Positions 26,673 to 36,121 of a stretch of 64,000 bases of DNA are shown here, piece after piece. The stretch is from Brochothrix campestris. GTDB taxonomy: Bacteria > Bacillota > Bacilli > Lactobacillales > Listeriaceae. Both the position numbers and the translations under genes were made by a program. Under the pieces are notes generated by a model that saw only the letters and a list, made by a program, of their open reading frames with translations, was not told the DNA's origin and did no database searches. The DNA lies in NCBI RefSeq assembly GCF_046058945.1, contig NZ_CP175511.1:1736001-1800000 (forward strand), written 5' to 3'. Position 1 is the stretch's first letter. Every line of letters starts with the position of its first letter.

Positions 26673-27815
26673 TTACTCTCGTTCAAATAAAAAATCACGA
26701 AAGACGACATTTCCTAAAAAGCGACCTTGTCGGGTTAGTTTAACAAAACCATCTTCGTGTGCCATTAAACCTTTCGCCACAAAACGCGCAATCGGTTCGT
26801 GGTAAATATCAAACATATTTTGACCAAACTTCTCTTTAAAATGCGACACCGATACACCTTGCACCCGACGCAGACCGAGAAACATTTCTTCCTCAATATG
26901 TTCTTGTAAGGCTAGTTCCTTTGTTTGAAAAGTTGGTAATTGACCATTTTCAAGTGGTGTCATGTATTTTTTTAGCGGACCGGCATTCGCATAACGAACA
27001 TCCCCTAAAAAGCCATGAGCACCCGCACCAAAGCCATAATACTGTTCATTGGCCCAGTACGTAATGTTATGACGACTTTCATAACCTGGCTTACAAAAGT
27101 TACTAATCTCATATTGGTTGCGGCCATGGGCAGCCATTGTGTCCATTAAATAACCGTACATATTGGCTTCGGCATCCTGCCCTGGCAAGATGAGCTTGCC
27201 TTTTTGCATGAGGTTATAAAAAATCGTTTTCGGTTCGACGATTAGTGAATAGGCCGAGTAATGCGGGAGATCAAGCGCTAACGCTTTTGTGAGCGTGTCT
27301 TTGAAATCCGCCTCGGTTTGACCCGGCAAACTAAAAATCAAGTCGATAGAAATATTTTCGAAACCGACAGCATGAGCGTTATCAACTGATTGATACACAT
27401 CAGCCACCGTATGAATCCGTCCGATTTTTTTCAACAAATCTTGATTAAAGCTTTGTACCCCCATACTAAGGCGGTTGACACCGTGTTGATGCATCACCGC
27501 TAATTTTTCAATCGATAAATCACCGGGATTTGCTTCAAATGAAAATTCACCCGTTGCTTCATCATAAGGCAGTAGCTCACGGATACCACGACATAACTTA
27601 TCGAGTTGGTTTGGCGTCAACGTTGTCGGTGTTCCACCGCCAACAAAAATTGTTTCAACATGATCGACTGGTGTTTGCTCAAGTCGCATTTTCATTTCTA
27701 ACAACAACGTATCAATGTAACGATCAACGGGTTGCCCTTCTAAAAAAACTTTGTTAAAGTCACAGTAATAACAAATGTGCTCACAAAATGGGATGTGTAT
27801 ATAAACGGCTGTCAT
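26673..27815 (-). CDS. hemW: radical SAM heme chaperone HemW
   Basis: Radical SAM protein related to coproporphyrinogen dehydrogenase HemN but acting as a heme-insertion chaperone. The iron-sulphur motif CEHICYYC near residue 10 has the spacing CX3CX2C. GGGTPTTL, SMGVQSFNQDLLKKIGR and ISIDLIFSLPGQT follow, with the C-terminal HemN domain. 380 residues is HemW size, shorter than HemN. It sits upstream of hrcA in many Firmicutes; here the small membrane gene lies between them. Confidence 0.93.
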   Translation of the reverse strand: MTAVYIHIPFCEHICYYCDFNKVFLEGQPVDRYIDTLLLEMKMRLEQTPVDHVETIFVGGGTPTTLTPNQLDKLCRGIRELLPYDEATGEFSFEANPGDLSIEKLAVMHQHGVNRLSMGVQSFNQDLLKKIGRIHTVADVYQSVDNAHAVGFENISIDLIFSLPGQTEADFKDTLTKALALDLPHYSAYSLIVEPKTIFYNLMQKGKLILPGQDAEANMYGYLMDTMAAHGRNQYEISNFCKPGYESRHNITYWANEQYYGFGAGAHGFLGDVRYANAGPLKKYMTPLENGQLPTFQTKELALQEHIEEEMFLGLRRVQGVSVSHFKEKFGQNMFDIYHEPIARFVAKGLMAHEDGFVKLTRQGRFLGNVVFRDFLFERE

Positions 27816-28242
27816 AATTGGCCTTCCTTTCTTACTTAACGCTTTTCATTTTACGTGAAGCGGAGGCTTAATTCAAGTCGGTCGTTTAAAACAATCAGTT
27901 AGACTACGTTTTTATCCATGCAACGACGTTAGACTTTGCTTCTTCTTCATTGACCTTAATTTATTTTAAAAATCTATTTTTAATCCGTTGTTCTAGTTTA
28001 GTCATTTTGAGTTCGACACTTTCTTTCAATTGTTTGTTCGATTTTTATTACCCGCATATTTCGCCGTTTTTATTTCTTCAAAAGGTAGCATTTTCTTCAT
28101 GTTTTTTTCACATTCACTTGTTATATTTAATGAGTAAACCAAATGAAGTGGCAGTTTTTGCTCCTATCATTATTATTGTTCTTTTTTTTCTTTTACTAAG
28201 TGCTGAGCCTTGTCACTCAGTCGCTTAACAGTTTCTCCCTTT
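27816..28242. other. 543-base gap between hemW and gnd, first part
   Basis: T-rich on the plus strand and with no convincing gene. A possible plus promoter TTGACC at 27952-27957 with TCTATT 17 bases on, a 32-codon frame at 28130-28228 (hydrophobic, no ribosome site) and a plus-strand terminator at 28243 hint at a short plus-strand RNA. Confidence 0.35.
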
Positions 28243-28273
28243 TTCACCAGTCGCTGTCAACGACTGGTTTTTT
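28243..28273 (+). terminator. plus-strand intrinsic terminator with no assigned gene
   Basis: CCAGTCG ctgtcaa CGACTGG followed by seven T on the plus strand. The reverse strand has no T run. The genes on both sides are on the minus strand, so this marks the end of an unassigned plus-strand transcript. Confidence 0.75.
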
Positions 28274-28294
28274 TATTCCTTTCAATTTTCAGCA

Positions 28295-28342
28295 CAAAAA
28301 AAGCAGGTACTTCACCCGCTAACGGAATGAAATACCTGCTTC
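28295..28342 (-). terminator. intrinsic terminator after gnd
   Basis: AAGCAGGTA(T)TTCA pairs with TGAAGTACCTGCTT, followed by seven T on the minus strand. Confidence 0.85.
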
Positions 28343-28358
28343 AGTTGTAGAAAAATGC

Positions 28359-29774
28359 TTATTTGTCCATCCATTCAGTATGGAAAGTACCTTCTTTATC
28401 TGTACGTTCGTAAGTGTGAGCACCGAAGTAATCACGTTGCGCTTGGATAAGGTTCGCTGGTAATGTTTCTGTACGGTAACTATCGTAGTAAGAAACAGCA
28501 GCCGAGAATGTTGGTACCGGAATACCCGCTTTAACAGCTGTTGCCACAACATCACGCAATGCTTCTTGGTAGTTGTCAGCAATATCTTTAAAGTAAGGAT
28601 CTAAGAACAAGTTTTTAAGTTCTGGTGCTTTATTAAAGGCATCCGTAATTTTTTGTAAGAAGCGAGCACGGATGATGCAACCTGCACGGAAGATTTTAGC
28701 AATCTCACCGAAGTTTAAGTCCCAGTTGTTTTCATCTGATGCCATTCGCATTTGAGCAAAACCTTGTGCATATGACGCAATTTTACTTAAGTACAATGCA
28801 CGACGAACCGCTTCAATGACAGCTTCTTTATCGCCTGTAAACGGTACTTTAGCAGGACCAGTTAAGACTTTACTTGCTGCCACACGTTCTTCTTTTAAAG
28901 CCGAAATGTAACGAGCAAAGACAGATTCAGTAATAAGTGGTAATGGTGTCCCTAAATCTAATGCGCTTTGGCTTGTCCATTTACCAGTCCCTTTGTTACC
29001 TGCACGGTCTAATATAACATCAACCAATGGTAAGCCTGTTTCTTCGTCTTTTTTCTTCAAGATATCTTTTGTGATATCGATTAAATAACTGTCTAATTCG
29101 CCAGTGTTCCAATCTTCAAACACGTCAGCTAATTCGTCATGTGATAAACCAACATGATGTTTGAGTAATGCATACGCTTCAGCAATTAATTGCATATCAC
29201 CATATTCGATACCGTTATGTACCATTTTGACATAATGACCCGCACCATCCGCACCAATATAAGCCACACATGGTTCGCCATCTTCAGCACGAGCAGCAAT
29301 TTCTTTAAGGATTGGAGCAACTAATTCATACGCTTCTTTTTGTCCCCCAGGCATGATTGCAGGCCCTTTAAGCGCGCCTTCTTCACCACCAGAAACGCCA
29401 GTACCAATAAAGTTGAATCCTTCAGCGCTTAATTCAGCGTTACGACGGATTGTATCTTCGTAAAATGTGTTACCACCATCGATTAAAATATCACCTTTAG
29501 CTAAGAAAGGTTTAAGTGAATCAATTGTTTTATCTGTTGCAACGCCGGCTTTAACCATTAACAAAATACGACGTGGTGATTCAAGTGAGTTAACAAATTC
29601 TTCGACTGTGTAATAAGGTACTAAGTTTTTGTCAGAATGATCTTTCATAACATCTTCTGTTTTTGAAGCTGAACGGTTGAAAATAGAAACCGAATGACCT
29701 CGACTTTCAATGTTTAACGCAAGGTTTTTGCCCATTACGCCCATTCCAATAACACCAATTTGTTGTTTGCTCAT
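28359..29774 (-). CDS. gnd: 6-phosphogluconate dehydrogenase, decarboxylating
   Basis: Oxidises 6-phosphogluconate to ribulose-5-phosphate with NADP, in the oxidative pentose phosphate pathway. The Rossmann motif GVIGMGVMGKNLALNIESRG, the signature GDILIDGGNTFYEDT, GVSGGEEGALKGPAIMPGG and MVHNGIEYGDMQLI are intact. 471 residues, full length. Monocistronic by its own terminator. Confidence 0.97.
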   Translation of the reverse strand: MSKQQIGVIGMGVMGKNLALNIESRGHSVSIFNRSASKTEDVMKDHSDKNLVPYYTVEEFVNSLESPRRILLMVKAGVATDKTIDSLKPFLAKGDILIDGGNTFYEDTIRRNAELSAEGFNFIGTGVSGGEEGALKGPAIMPGGQKEAYELVAPILKEIAARAEDGEPCVAYIGADGAGHYVKMVHNGIEYGDMQLIAEAYALLKHHVGLSHDELADVFEDWNTGELDSYLIDITKDILKKKDEETGLPLVDVILDRAGNKGTGKWTSQSALDLGTPLPLITESVFARYISALKEERVAASKVLTGPAKVPFTGDKEAVIEAVRRALYLSKIASYAQGFAQMRMASDENNWDLNFGEIAKIFRAGCIIRARFLQKITDAFNKAPELKNLFLDPYFKDIADNYQEALRDVVATAVKAGIPVPTFSAAVSYYDSYRTETLPANLIQAQRDYFGAHTYERTDKEGTFHTEWMDK

Positions 29775-30175
29775 ATTTTACGCGTCCTTCCAATTCATGA
29801 ATTTTATGGATACTTTTGCTAACGTGATGCTATGTTAACATTGGCTCTACCGTATCATCATATCAAAAGATGAGCCTTTCTTCAATCATCTGCTATGCGA
29901 TACTTCACTTTATTTTTATAAATAGTAAGCGTTTTACTAAATGCAGTTGTTCCATCCCGTTCTTTAACTGTCATGGCTCTAAGACATTATCGTCATGATG
30001 ATTAAAATATATAGTAATTGTTATGCAAGAACACTCGGTCCTACAACAATTAATCCCAACACTTTGTTGTATCAACCATCGCTTATAGCTTGTAATTTAA
30101 TACGTTTCAGCTACAATTAAGATAGGTTCATGTCATCTCATTGTACGTATCGAATAATTAGCTAAAGGAGTTTTT
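29775..30175. other. gene-free stretch between gnd and prli42
   Basis: AT-rich. Near its right end is a promoter for the plus-strand micropeptide gene; the left part should carry the divergent gnd promoter. I see no gene or repeat in the remainder. Confidence 0.6.
30090..30117 (+). promoter_or_regulatory. putative promoter of prli42
   Basis: TTGTAA and TACAAT separated by 16 bases, about 58 bases before the start codon. Confidence 0.5.
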
Positions 30176-30274
30176 ATGTTGGGTTCTAATAAAATGGTCA
30201 AAATTGTCGTTTATGTCTTAATTATCGTACTCGTCTTATCGTCACTCTTGAGCAGTGCTTTATTCTTCTTCTAA
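30176..30274 (+). CDS. prli42: Prli42-like stressosome-associated micropeptide
   Basis: A 32-residue peptide: a short basic N-terminus (NKMVKIV) then one hydrophobic helix to the end. It starts at an ATG five bases after AAAGGAG. Length, basic start and the VVYVLIIVLVLSSLLSS helix fit Prli42, the Listeria membrane miniprotein that ties the stressosome to the membrane and to oxidative stress sensing. The match is from memory. It has its own promoter-like sequence and is too short for ordinary gene calling. Confidence 0.7.
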   Translation: MLGSNKMVKIVVYVLIIVLVLSSLLSSALFFF

Positions 30275-30414
30275 ATAACGAACAAAAAAGGTGCTATAAT
30301 TTATGGTGTTGGTGAATTTTCACTGATGCCTATTTTTTCGCAAAAAAATAGCTGCATTTTCAAAATCCCTATAATATTAAGTCATCACAACAAATTTATA
30401 AGCGGGATTCGACA

Positions 30415-31084
30415 ATGTCAGCTATCACTTGTAATAATATCGCAAATCCCTCTGGAATTACAGATGAAACTATTTCTTTTCCAAAAACATGGTGTTTAAC
30501 TCAGTTAATTAAAGGTGTTTTAAGCACTTGTTATTTTGGTACACGCTCTTACACACACTCACGGTGTGCGAATTGCGGCTTTAATAATAAAACAGTTAAA
30601 CTCATTAAACACGGAACTAAACTATCACGTATCACACTCCCTAAAACAAATAACCTTCCAACCTTTATGTAAAGGATGTAAAACAACCTTTATCGCTTCA
30701 ACTTCGATGGTAAAACGAAATTGTTTTATCTCCAGACGTGTCATTCAAACACTAGCTGCCGAAGGGCAGTTTATTACTTCTGAAAAAGATATCGCTTTTA
30801 GACAGAGTGTTTCAACAACTACTGTTAATCGTGCTTTACACCAATGGTCTCCTCAATTCAAACCGAACTATCAAAGGCTTCCTCTACATCTTTCAATGGA
30901 TGAATTCAAATCGGTAAAGAGTGCTGATAGTCAGATGAGTTTTATTTGCACTGATGCGAAAAAATATGAAATCATTGATATCCTCCCATCTAGAAGATTG
31001 CATCATCTCAGAGATTACTTTTCAAATTTCCGAAACAGGATTCTACTCGGATTCAATCATAAACGCATCGCTCCCAACTCGTAA
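30415..31084 (+). pseudogene. ISL3-family transposase remnant
   Basis: The N-terminal zinc-ribbon part (CANCGF, then CKGCK) and helix-turn-helix (SEKDIAFRQSVSTTTVNRAL) of an ISL3-type transposase, then the first catalytic block with LSMDEFKSVKS. A frameshift near 30640 separates the first 75 residues from the rest, and the gene ends after about 220 residues where a full ISL3 transposase has over 400. Most of the DDE domain and the right end of the element are missing. Clear terminal inverted repeats were not found. Confidence 0.8.
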
Positions 31085-31141
31085 TTAATTGACTCTTTTA
31101 CTGTCTTTTAATACGCGAGAGCCTCAATAATAAACGTGCAG

Positions 31142-31245
31142 CGTCATGACGTTTGTGAAGGCGACTCTAGCGGGAAAAGTCGCAGCTGAATACCCCCCAG
31201 CGGAGCGCGGAGGATGAAGCGTCACCCGCAGAAAGCGTCCTTCAC
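31142..31245. repeat. structured GC-rich intergenic repeat
   Basis: A stretch far richer in G+C than its surroundings. It opens with the palindrome CGTCATGACG, has outer arms GTGAAGG (31155) and CCTTCAC (31239), an inner GCGACT / AGTCGC pair (31161-31183) and ends CCGCAGAAAGCGTCC. This layout resembles an intergenic repeat I remember as dispersed in many Bacillaceae genomes (with CGACT...GCGGGA...CCCGCGGAAAGCGTCC). It follows the transposase remnant. Role unknown. Confidence 0.55.
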
Positions 31246-31262
31246 ATTAGGAATGACTACAA

Positions 31263-31291
31263 AAAAGCAGCTACCAAAAAAGGTAGCTGCA
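31263..31291 (-). terminator. hairpin terminator, minus strand
   Basis: GCAGCTACC / GGTAGCTGC around six bases, followed by TTTTTT on the minus strand. It is a second stop after the bkd operon terminator at 31348. Confidence 0.65.
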
Positions 31292-31347
31292 AAAATGACT
31301 TATTTTACTAAATTTTGAATAACAACACTATTTGACATAGAGCCACA

Positions 31348-31394
31348 AAAAAACGTCTGTGACCCACTGAAGCTTGGTCGCAGACGTTTTTTAT
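31348..31394 (-). terminator. intrinsic terminator after bkdB
   Basis: ACGTCTG(C)GACC pairs with GGGTC(A)CAGACGT, followed by seven T on the minus strand; directly after the bkdB stop. Confidence 0.8.
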
Positions 31395-32648
31395 TTAGTA
31401 AATCGTTGTTGTATCAGCGGAGATATGCTCGACGTTACGTTTAACGGCTTGCATAAATTGACCGCAGGCAACGCCATCCATCACACGATGATCCATTGAG
31501 AGACAGAGGTTGATCATATCACGAATACCGATCATATTGTTCACAACCATTGGCCGTTTTACAATCGATTCAACTTGTAAAATACCGGCTTGCGGATGAT
31601 TGATAATGCCCATTGACTGGATTGAGCCAAATGAACCCGTATTATTAACAGTAAAGGTCCCGTCTTTCATATCCTCAGCGGTCAATTGATTGTTTTGCGC
31701 TTTTTTGGCAAAAGACAATACTTCGCGAGCAATCCCTTTGATTGATTTTTCATCAGCATGGCGAATAACTGGGACATATAAGGCGTCATTTGCCCCAATT
31801 GCAATCGAAATATTAATATCTTGATGCATCACGATTTTATCACCCTGCCACGAACTGTTCATAATCGGCACTTCTTTAAGTGCTTGCGCAACAGCTTTCA
31901 CAAAGAAGGCAAAATACGTTAAATTAAAACCTTCTTTGTGACGAAACTCATCTTTAAGGGCATTACGAAAAGCGACTAAATTTGTAACATCAGCTTCAAT
32001 CATCGTCCAACCATGAGGAATTTCAGTAGCACTGCGCACCATATTGGTCGCAATCGCTTTACGTACACCGGTCACCGGAATCATTGTGTCACCGGTTGCA
32101 ACCGGTGATGATTGGACTGGTGCTGTTGGCTGTGGCTGAGCTGGTGTTACTACCGCTTCTGTTGATGTTGTCGATGGCACAGGCACACCCTTTTTAATGG
32201 CCTGTTGCACATCCTTACGTGTAATCCGTCCTTCATGACCACTACCAACGAGTTGATTTAAGTCAATGTTATGGTCTTGTGATAAGCGTAAGACTGCTGG
32301 TGAATAGCGTTTGTTGGCTGGCGCAGTTAGGGGCTTTGTTGACGCTGCACTGACCGTAGCCGCTTCGGTTTGTTCAATTGGGGCAATAGGCGTTTCTGTG
32401 CCACTCTCTGCTGTTACAATCGTACAAATAACAGCATCAACTGCCATCACTTCATCTTCTTGCGCGATAATGTCTTTAATCTCACCGGTAAAACTTGATG
32501 GGATTTCAGCCGTTACCTTATCGGTAATGACCTCCGCAATCGCTTCATATTTTTCAACCTGATCACCAGGGGCAACGAGCCACTTTGTAATTGTTCCTTC
32601 TGTGACACTTTCTCCTAGTTTAGGCATTGTCATTTTTTCAATTGCCAA
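31395..32648 (-). CDS. bkdB: branched-chain 2-oxo acid dehydrogenase E2 (dihydrolipoyl acyltransferase)
   Basis: Core of the complex that turns 2-oxo acids of valine, leucine and isoleucine into acyl-CoA. Lipoyl domain at residues 1-78 with the lipoylated Lys in VITDKVTAEIPS, an Ala/Pro/Thr linker, a small peripheral-subunit-binding domain (about 113-150, RYSPAVLRLSQDHNIDL), a second linker, and the catalytic domain with HRVMDGVACG near the C-terminus. One lipoyl domain, 417 residues. Last gene of the operon. Confidence 0.92.
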   Translation of the reverse strand: MAIEKMTMPKLGESVTEGTITKWLVAPGDQVEKYEAIAEVITDKVTAEIPSSFTGEIKDIIAQEDEVMAVDAVICTIVTAESGTETPIAPIEQTEAATVSAASTKPLTAPANKRYSPAVLRLSQDHNIDLNQLVGSGHEGRITRKDVQQAIKKGVPVPSTTSTEAVVTPAQPQPTAPVQSSPVATGDTMIPVTGVRKAIATNMVRSATEIPHGWTMIEADVTNLVAFRNALKDEFRHKEGFNLTYFAFFVKAVAQALKEVPIMNSSWQGDKIVMHQDINISIAIGANDALYVPVIRHADEKSIKGIAREVLSFAKKAQNNQLTAEDMKDGTFTVNNTGSFGSIQSMGIINHPQAGILQVESIVKRPMVVNNMIGIRDMINLCLSMDHRVMDGVACGQFMQAVKRNVEHISADTTTIY

Positions 32649-32666
32649 ACGAATAACCTCCTCTAA

Positions 32667-33650
32667 TTAAAATGCTGCGAGTTCGCGAATTTCATGTTCG
32701 ATTTGCTCAGGTGTAATCATCGTGAATTTTTCGAGTGTCGGTGCATAAGGCATCGATGGCACATCAGGTGCAGCTATCCGTCGTATTGGCGCATCCATCT
32801 CGAAGAAACACGACTCTGAAATAATTGCCGCTACCTCACCGAGCACACTGCCTTCAAGGTTATCTTCGGTTACGAGGATGACCTTCCCGGTTTTTTTAGC
32901 TGCAGCAATAATCGCCGCTTTATCAAGTGGATAAATCGTCCGCAAGTCTAAAATATGTGTTTCAATCCCATCTTGCGCCGCCATTTCGGCCGCTTGCAAG
33001 GCAAAGTTGACCATCAATCCATAAGTAATAATAGTGACATCGTCACCCTCACGCTTTACATCTGCTTTGCCAAGCGGAACAACGTAATCAGTTTCAGGTA
33101 CCTCGCCTTTAATGAGACGGTAGGCACGTTTATGTTCGAAGAAAAGTACGGGATCGTTTGAGCGAATCGCCGCTTTCAATAAACCTTTGGCATCATAAGG
33201 ATTTGAGGGAATAACAATCGTTAAACCGGGTTGACCCGCGAAGATTTTTTCAACTGACTGTGAGTGGTATAAACCACCGTGAACGCCTCCACCAAACGGT
33301 GCACGAATGACCATTGGCACGGTCCAATCGTTGTTTGACCGGTAACGTGTTCGGGCAGCCTCGGTCATAATTTGATTGACTGCTGGTAAAATAAAGTCCG
33401 CAAATTGAATTTCACAAATCGGACGGGTGCCAAACATGGCAGCTCCAATACCGACACCGACAATCGCCGACTCCGCTAATGGCGTATCCATCACACGTTT
33501 CGCTCCAAATTGCTCATATAAGCCATCTGTTGCTCGAAAAACACCGCCTTTAACACCGACATCTTCACCGAGTACAAATACTTTTTCATCACGCGCCATT
33601 TCTTCTTTCATCGCTAACGTGATTGCATTAATATAACTCATTACTGCCAT
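32667..33650 (-). CDS. bkdAB: branched-chain 2-oxo acid dehydrogenase E1 beta
   Basis: Beta subunit of the thiamine-diphosphate E1. It has the features FVLGEDVG, AESAIVGVGIGAAMFGTRP, IEIQFADFILPAVNQI-type region and the C-terminal transketolase domain with LVTEDN. 327 residues, normal. Start ATG behind AAGGTG. Two bases after the alpha subunit gene, so the two are co-translated. Confidence 0.93.
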   Translation of the reverse strand: MAVMSYINAITLAMKEEMARDEKVFVLGEDVGVKGGVFRATDGLYEQFGAKRVMDTPLAESAIVGVGIGAAMFGTRPICEIQFADFILPAVNQIMTEAARTRYRSNNDWTVPMVIRAPFGGGVHGGLYHSQSVEKIFAGQPGLTIVIPSNPYDAKGLLKAAIRSNDPVLFFEHKRAYRLIKGEVPETDYVVPLGKADVKREGDDVTIITYGLMVNFALQAAEMAAQDGIETHILDLRTIYPLDKAAIIAAAKKTGKVILVTEDNLEGSVLGEVAAIISESCFFEMDAPIRRIAAPDVPSMPYAPTLEKFTMITPEQIEHEIRELAAF

Positions 33651-33652
33651 AA

Positions 33653-34675
33653 TTAAACACCTTCCGTTTCTTCATACACGTAACGTAACGCTGATTCTGG
33701 TTCAGCATAGGCTGCATTTTCAGCATAATCAGTCGCTTCGTTAATTTCCGCTTTAACCTCGGCTTCAATCGTCGCTTTTAAGTCCTCATCAATCACCTGA
33801 TTAGCCAACAAGTAGTTTTCAAAGATAACAACGGGATCACGTTCATCACGTGCTTCCTTCACTTCTGCTGCTGTTCGATAGGTCATATCATCATCATCAG
33901 ATGAATGAGGCGCAAAGCGATACGACATCGTTTCAATCAAGGTTGGTCCTTCGCCACGACGGGCACGGTCAAACGCTTCTTTCATCACGGCATAAACAGC
34001 AAAAATATCGTTGCTATCTACCGTAAAACCTGGAATGCCATAGCCAATTGCACGATCAGACAACCGTGCAGCCTTATACTGTTTATCAGCCGGCACTGAA
34101 ATCGCATATCCGTTGTTTTCAATCACGAACACTACTGGTAAATCATGCACGCTGGCGAAGTTAATACCTTCATGAAAATCACCTTGGTTCGATGAGCCGT
34201 CACCGGTACTTGTGTAGACAGCCGCAGTTGAATTAAGCAGTTGAATGCCTAAGGCAAAACCAGCCGCATTAGGAAACTGTGTCGTTACTGGTGATGACTG
34301 CGTTGCAATTCGGTTCTTTTTATCGCCGAAATGTTCCGGCATTTGACGCCCCCCTGAATTGGGATCTTCGGCCTTCGCAAACGCTGATAACATAATGTCT
34401 TTTGCAGTCATACCACTGCTTAACACAACACCTAAATCACGGTAGTACGGCAGTAAATAATCCTGTGTTAAATCCATCGCAAAGGCGGTCGCAATTTGAG
34501 CGCCTTCTTGTCCTTGACCTGATACAAGAAAAGGAATTTTTCCTGCACGGTTTAATAACCACATGCGTTCATCCACACGTCGGGTTAACACCATCTTTTT
34601 GTACATCTCTATCAAGGTCTCATTCGATAAGCCTAATTGCTCATGCACCTCTGATAATTTCATTAATTCAATCAT
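33653..34675 (-). CDS. bkdAA: branched-chain 2-oxo acid dehydrogenase E1 alpha
   Basis: Alpha subunit, binding thiamine diphosphate through STGDGSSNQGDFHEGINFASVHDLPVVFVIENNGYA, the standard GDG-N motif. The residues LVSGQGQEGAQIA and GRQMPEHFG agree with branched-chain rather than pyruvate E1 proteins. 340 residues, behind a TAAGGAGG site. Confidence 0.93.
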   Translation of the reverse strand: MIELMKLSEVHEQLGLSNETLIEMYKKMVLTRRVDERMWLLNRAGKIPFLVSGQGQEGAQIATAFAMDLTQDYLLPYYRDLGVVLSSGMTAKDIMLSAFAKAEDPNSGGRQMPEHFGDKKNRIATQSSPVTTQFPNAAGFALGIQLLNSTAAVYTSTGDGSSNQGDFHEGINFASVHDLPVVFVIENNGYAISVPADKQYKAARLSDRAIGYGIPGFTVDSNDIFAVYAVMKEAFDRARRGEGPTLIETMSYRFAPHSSDDDDMTYRTAAEVKEARDERDPVVIFENYLLANQVIDEDLKATIEAEVKAEINEATDYAENAAYAEPESALRYVYEETEGV

Positions 34676-34689
34676 TTATACGTTCCTCC

Positions 34690-36105
34690 TTAAAACTGTA
34701 GAGCGTGTCCATCTACGGCTAAAGCCGCTTCACCGAACGCTTCTGATAGGGTTGGATGTGGGTGTATCGTCGCAGCGATTTCCCATGGGGTCGCATCGAG
34801 CACAAAGGCGAGACCCGCTTCACTAATTAAATCAGTCACATGGGGGCCAATCATATGTACGCCGAGCACATCATTGGTGTTGGCATCAGCAATTACTTTC
34901 ACAAAACCATCTGTTTCACCATATACAAGTGCTTTTCCGACGGCACTGAAAGGAAACTCTCCTGTTTTTATATCGTAATGCGCCGCTGCTTCGGCTTCGG
35001 TTAAACCAATCGAGGCAACTTCTGGATAGGTATACACACAGCGTGCAATTGCTGATGCTTTGATTGGCATTGTTTTCACACCCGCGATATGTTCGACGGC
35101 ATGAATGCCTTCATGCATCGCCACATGCGCCAGTTGCAGGCCACCAATACAGTCGCCAACTGCATATATATGACTTTCTTTTGTTTGGTAATTAGCGTTG
35201 ACCTTAATCGCGCCCTGCTCTAATTGAATGGCCGTATTTTCTAAGCCGATATTTGCCGTTACTGCTTCACGACCGACTGAAATCAACACTTTTTCAGCGG
35301 TAAAACGTTGGCGCTTGTCATTAATGACCGCTTCAAAGCTAACGTTTTCAGCTGTCTCAACAAAACTGGTAGCATCGACCGCTGCCTTCGTTACAATCGT
35401 AATGCCGCGTTTTTTCATCAAACGTGTTAATTCGCGCGCGACTGCCGCATCCTCTGTCGGTAAGATGGTCGGTCCGTATTCAATCACTGTCACCTGTACA
35501 CCTAGGTCATGTAACAACGAGGCCCACTCCATTCCAATCACACCACCGCCTACGATCACCATCTCTTTTGGTAGTGTTTCCAGTTGCAAGGCTCCTTCAG
35601 ATGATAAAATGCGGTCGCTATATGCGAGTTCGCCTAATTGACGTGGTTGTGAACCGGTCGCAATCATAACGTTTTTAGGAATTAATGTTTCGAGTTCATC
35701 ATCTGCCAACTGCACAGAAATGGTCCCCGCCATCGGTGAAAAGATTGACGGACCTAAAATCGTCCCTTTGCCAGCATAAAAATCAATTTTATTCTTTTTA
35801 ATTAAATACTGCACCCCTTTTTCAAGTTGGGCTACAATCGCTGTTTTACGTGCTTGTACTGCTGTGAAATTCAGTGTCACTTGATTGACGTCAACACCGA
35901 ATTGTGTCGCCTCCTTTGTTTGGCGTAACACTTCGGCCGAACGTAGCAGTGCTTTGCTTGGAATACAGCCACGATGCAAACACGTGCCTCCAAGTTCTGC
36001 TTTTTCAACTAAGGCAGTTTTCAAACCTAACTGACTGGCACGAATCGCGGCAATATAACCACCGGTACCGCCACCAAGGACGACTAAATCGTATTCTTTC
36101 GACAT
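34690..36105 (-). CDS. lpdA: dihydrolipoyl dehydrogenase (E3)
   Basis: Flavoprotein that reoxidises the lipoyl group of E2 with NAD. FAD motif GGGTGGYIAAIRASQLG, redox disulphide GGTCLHRGCIPSK, NAD motif VIVGGGVIGMEWASLL, FAD-binding YAVGDCIGG, and the C-terminal catalytic His-Glu in HPHPTLSEAFGEA. I start it at the ATG at 36105 (MSKEYD); the in-frame extension to 36186 runs back into the upstream gene. 471 residues. Confidence 0.94.
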   Translation of the reverse strand: MSKEYDLVVLGGGTGGYIAAIRASQLGLKTALVEKAELGGTCLHRGCIPSKALLRSAEVLRQTKEATQFGVDVNQVTLNFTAVQARKTAIVAQLEKGVQYLIKKNKIDFYAGKGTILGPSIFSPMAGTISVQLADDELETLIPKNVMIATGSQPRQLGELAYSDRILSSEGALQLETLPKEMVIVGGGVIGMEWASLLHDLGVQVTVIEYGPTILPTEDAAVARELTRLMKKRGITIVTKAAVDATSFVETAENVSFEAVINDKRQRFTAEKVLISVGREAVTANIGLENTAIQLEQGAIKVNANYQTKESHIYAVGDCIGGLQLAHVAMHEGIHAVEHIAGVKTMPIKASAIARCVYTYPEVASIGLTEAEAAAHYDIKTGEFPFSAVGKALVYGETDGFVKVIADANTNDVLGVHMIGPHVTDLISEAGLAFVLDATPWEIAATIHPHPTLSEAFGEAALAVDGHALQF

Positions 36106-36121
36106 TTTATTATAACCTCTT

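Noticed and set aside
28130..28228. 32-codon hydrophobic peptide that could be a type I toxin
   Set aside because: No ribosome site and no recognisable antitoxin RNA; kept only as part of the small-RNA finding.
31155..31245. CRISPR repeat or IS terminal repeat
   Set aside because: Only one copy with nested inverted arms, no spacers, and no matching copy at the left side of the transposase remnant.
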